Below, one piece after another: positions 5,521 to 7,559 of a DNA stretch of 7,559 nucleotides. A model generated the notes under the pieces. It ran no database searches. It was not told the DNA's origin and was given only the letters and a program-made list of their open reading frames with translations. A program made the position numbers and the translations under genes. Every line of letters starts with the position of its first letter. Position 1 is the stretch's first letter. The DNA comes from Pseudomonadota bacterium. GTDB lineage: Bacteria; Pseudomonadota; Alphaproteobacteria; Rhizobiales; Xanthobacteraceae. The stretch is taken from the NCBI GenBank assembly GCA_023390695.1, contig JAEWCJ010000037.1, forward strand, positions 1 to 7,559, in the 5' to 3' direction.

Positions 5521-6648
5521 ATGAGGATCGGGATAATTGCCGGCGGGACGATGGTATTGGCGCTTTTCCGCACATCAAGCGTTGTTGCGATTCTGCTCAC
5601 GGGCGCGACATTGGCGGCCGCGCAGGGCTTTCAGCCGCCGCCCGGCGGCTCGCGCGATCAGGTCTGCAACCGGCTGGAAGCGCAATTGTCCGGCATTGAC
5701 CGCGCCAGCGGCGATCCGGCCCGGGTCGAACTGGTCCGCCGGCATGAAGACGCGATCGCCCGCCAGCAAAGCGAACTCGACCGTGCCGTGGCGCAGTCCC
5801 GCCGTCTGAATTGCGACAGCCCGGGCTTCTTCCAGCTCTTCAATCCGCAACAGGCGCAGCAATGCGCGCCGCTGAACCGGCAGGTCCAGGAAATGCGGAA
5901 CAACCTGAACCGCATGATGTCCGAGCTGCAGCGCATGCAGGGCGCCGGCGCCAATTACGAACGCGACGGCCAGCGCCGCGCGGTGCTCGCCGCCCTCGCC
6001 CAGAACGATTGCGGACCGCAATACCGGCAGGCGGCCGCGCAGCCGCAGGGCCGCGGCTTCTTCGAGCAATTGTTCGGCGGTGGCGGCTCGATCTTCGCGC
6101 CGGAACAGCCGCAGGAAATGGGCTCCGGCTACCGCACCGTCTGTGTGCGCACCTGCGACGGCTCGTTCTTCCCGATCTCGTTCTCGACAACGCAGGATCG
6201 CTTCGGCGACGACGAGCGCACCTGCCAGCGCATGTGCCCGGCGGCCGAGGTCGTGCTATTCTCCTATCGCAATCCGGGCGAGGATATTTCCAAGGCGATA
6301 TCGATCAACGGACAGCCCTATACCGCCCTGCCGAACGCCTTCCGGTTCCGGCAGGAATACAACGCCGCCTGCAGTTGCCGCCGTCCCGGCGAAAGCTGGG
6401 CCGATGCGCTCAAGCATCTCGACGACCGGCAGACAGTACTGGAGCGCGGCGACATCATCGTGACCGAGGAGCGCGCCAAGATTCTCTCGGCGCCGCGCGA
6501 TGCAAAGGGACGTCCCATCCTGCCCCCGCGGGGAGGCGCGCCGGCTGCGGGCGCGGCGGCGACGCCGGCGAACACCGCAACGACTGATTCCGAAAGCGCA
6601 CCGAAGCCGATCCGCAGCGTCGGCCCCAAATTCCTGACCACCCAGTAA
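5521..6648 (+). CDS. Secreted cysteine-rich DUF2865 protein
   Basis: A 375-residue protein of unknown function that I place in the DUF2865 family, known mainly from Hyphomicrobiales. It has an N-terminal signal peptide: hydrophobic VVAILLTGATLA (21-32) with probable cleavage after the alanines near 34, before QGFQPPP, so it is exported to the periplasm or surface. Residues about 45-165 are Gln/Arg/Glu-rich and probably coiled coil, with Cys49, 98, 115 and 164. A Gly/Phe linker (178-192) leads to the conserved domain 203-292: YRTVCVRTCDGSFFPISFST, ERTCQRMCP, NPGED, YTALPNAFRFR and CSC. Its six cysteines are 208, 212, 235, 239, 284 and 286. Ten cysteines in an exported protein suggest disulfides. 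The tail is Pro/Ala-rich. The start is ATG at 5521; ATG at 5551 would also keep the signal peptide. I cannot assign a function. Confidence 0.85.
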   Translation: MRIGIIAGGTMVLALFRTSSVVAILLTGATLAAAQGFQPPPGGSRDQVCNRLEAQLSGIDRASGDPARVELVRRHEDAIARQQSELDRAVAQSRRLNCDSPGFFQLFNPQQAQQCAPLNRQVQEMRNNLNRMMSELQRMQGAGANYERDGQRRAVLAALAQNDCGPQYRQAAAQPQGRGFFEQLFGGGGSIFAPEQPQEMGSGYRTVCVRTCDGSFFPISFSTTQDRFGDDERTCQRMCPAAEVVLFSYRNPGEDISKAISINGQPYTALPNAFRFRQEYNAACSCRRPGESWADALKHLDDRQTVLERGDIIVTEERAKILSAPRDAKGRPILPPRGGAPAAGAAATPANTATTDSESAPKPIRSVGPKFLTTQ

Positions 6649-6663
6649 CCGCGCCGGCGAATC

Positions 6664-7559
6664 TCAGAAATCGAAGGCTTCGCTTTTCGCCGATTGGCCG
6701 GACGTCACCGCCATGCCGGGCTGCGGCAGCGGGGTGCCGGGATCGCGAAACCGGTTGGTGATCGGATAGCGGCGATCGCGGCCGAAATTCTTCAGCGTCA
6801 CTTTCACCCCGGGCGCCGCCTGACGCCGCTTGTATTCGGCAATATGCAGCAGCCGCTCCACCTTCATCACGGTGGCCCGATCGAAGCCGGCCTCGACGAT
6901 CGTGGCGACCGCCTCCTCGCGCTCGACCAGACGCTCCAGAATGGCATCGAGCACGTCGTAGGGCGGCAGCGAATCCTGGTCGGTCTGATTCTCTCGCAGT
7001 TCGGCGGAGGGCGCGCGGGTCAGGATGTTTTCGGGGATGACGCGCCCGGCCGGACCGAGCGCCAGCGCCGGCTTCCATTCGTTGCGCAGCCGCGACAGGC
7101 GATAGATCTCGGTCTTGTAGAGATCCTTAACCGGGTTGAAGCCGCCATTCATGTCGCCGTAGAGCGTCGCATATCCGACCGACATCTCCGACTTGTTGCC
7201 CGTCGTCACCACCATGCCGCCGAACTTGTTCGAAAGCGCCATGAGGATCGTGCCGCGCACCCGCGACTGAAGATTTTCCTCCGTGGTGTCCGATGCCGTT
7301 CCCGCGAGCGCCGGCGCGAGACACGCCGTCACGCCTTTGACGCCCTCTTCGATGGGCAGTGTCATGTATTCGACGCCGAGCGCCTTTGCGCAGGCAGCTG
7401 CATCGCGCACGCTTTCCTCGGCCGTGTAACGGTAAGGCATCATCACGGTGCGCACGCGGGCAGGCCCGAGCGCATCGACGGCGATGGCGGCGACAAGCGC
7501 ACTGTCGATGCCACCGGAAAGCCCGAGGATGACGCCGGGGAAGCCGTTCTTGTCCACAT
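6664..7559 (-). CDS. nadE: Glutamine-dependent NAD+ synthetase, C-terminal synthetase domain (cut by right edge)
   Basis: Catalyses the last step of NAD+ synthesis, amidating deamido-NAD+ with ATP, in the cytoplasm. The 298 visible codons are the C-terminal synthetase domain; the frame is open to the right edge, and the N-terminal nitrilase-like glutaminase domain expected of the roughly 550-residue form would lie beyond it. Counted from the Val codon at 7557, the ATP-pyrophosphatase loop SGGIDS is at 14-19. The family motifs TTGNKSEMSVGYATLYGDMNGG (118-139), NPVKDLYKTEIYRLS (141-155) and RAPSAELRENQTDQDSLPPYDVLDAIL (181-207) follow, and the conserved HIAEYKRRQAAPG and FGRDRRYPITNRFR lie near the end. 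The GTG at 7557 is an internal valine, not a start. The gene converges on the DUF2865 gene with 15 bases between the stop codons and no obvious terminator. Confidence 0.96.
   Translation of the reverse strand, partial: VDKNGFPGVILGLSGGIDSALVAAIAVDALGPARVRTVMMPYRYTAEESVRDAAACAKALGVEYMTLPIEEGVKGVTACLAPALAGTASDTTEENLQSRVRGTILMALSNKFGGMVVTTGNKSEMSVGYATLYGDMNGGFNPVKDLYKTEIYRLSRLRNEWKPALALGPAGRVIPENILTRAPSAELRENQTDQDSLPPYDVLDAILERLVEREEAVATIVEAGFDRATVMKVERLLHIAEYKRRQAAPGVKVTLKNFGRDRRYPITNRFRDPGTPLPQPGMAVTSGQSAKSEAFDF

Noticed and set aside
5811..6587. 258-codon plus-strand frame inside the DUF2865 gene
   Set aside because: Arg/Ala-rich shadow in another frame; the DUF2865 frame has the signal peptide and conserved cysteine motifs.
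6649..6663. Possible bidirectional terminator between the DUF2865 gene and nadE
   Set aside because: Only 15 bases with a short CGCCGGCG palindrome and no T-runs; not enough to call a terminator.
7557..7559. GTG or ATG at the right edge as the start of nadE
   Set aside because: The ATG is out of frame and the GTG falls just before the conserved ATP-loop region of the synthetase domain, so it is an internal valine in a truncated gene.

Overview
The window reads as a chromosomal stretch of a GC-rich alphaproteobacterium, most likely of the order Hyphomicrobiales (Rhizobiales). The pointers are a DUF2865-type secreted protein, a DEAD-box helicase paired with a second, C-terminally extended IF-1, and the overall gene style. 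The family is not resolved; Nitrobacteraceae or Xanthobacteraceae would fit. Every gene looks like an ordinary chromosomal gene. I see no transposase, phage gene, CRISPR array, tRNA or rRNA.

Layout. On the left, on the minus strand, lies the first three quarters of homogentisate 1,2-dioxygenase (hmgA), cut by the window edge. Its upstream region (about 1015-1330) is AT-rich near hmgA. It holds a good sigma70-type promoter for hmgA with a perfect palindrome over the predicted start point. The side nearer the helicase is GC-rich and full of hairpins, some mutually exclusive. A plus-strand pair follows: a RhlE-like DEAD-box RNA helicase and an IF-1 paralogue 17 bases behind it. Next is a 250-base spacer with an 11-bp inverted repeat and a possible 32-residue membrane peptide. 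Then come a MarR-family regulator, maleylacetoacetate isomerase (maiA) and a ten-helix EamA/DMT transporter, all on the plus strand. A secreted, cysteine-rich DUF2865 protein follows, converging on the C-terminal synthetase domain of glutamine-dependent NAD+ synthetase (nadE, minus strand, cut by the right edge).

How the genes work together. HmgA opens the ring of homogentisate, the common intermediate of phenylalanine and tyrosine breakdown, to maleylacetoacetate, and MaiA isomerises that to fumarylacetoacetate. The last enzyme, fumarylacetoacetase, is not in the window; downstream of hmgA, beyond the left edge, is a reasonable place to look. The MarR protein next to maiA is the obvious candidate regulator, and the palindrome at the hmgA promoter its obvious candidate site, but that link is inferred. 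The helicase and IF-1 paralogue form a separate RNA-remodelling and translation module, plausibly stress- or cold-related, that sits between the two arms of the homogentisate genes.

No clearly new biological system is present. The points most worth a second look are the helicase leader with competing hairpins, the hmgA promoter palindrome, the extended IF-1, and the inverted repeat at the small membrane ORF.
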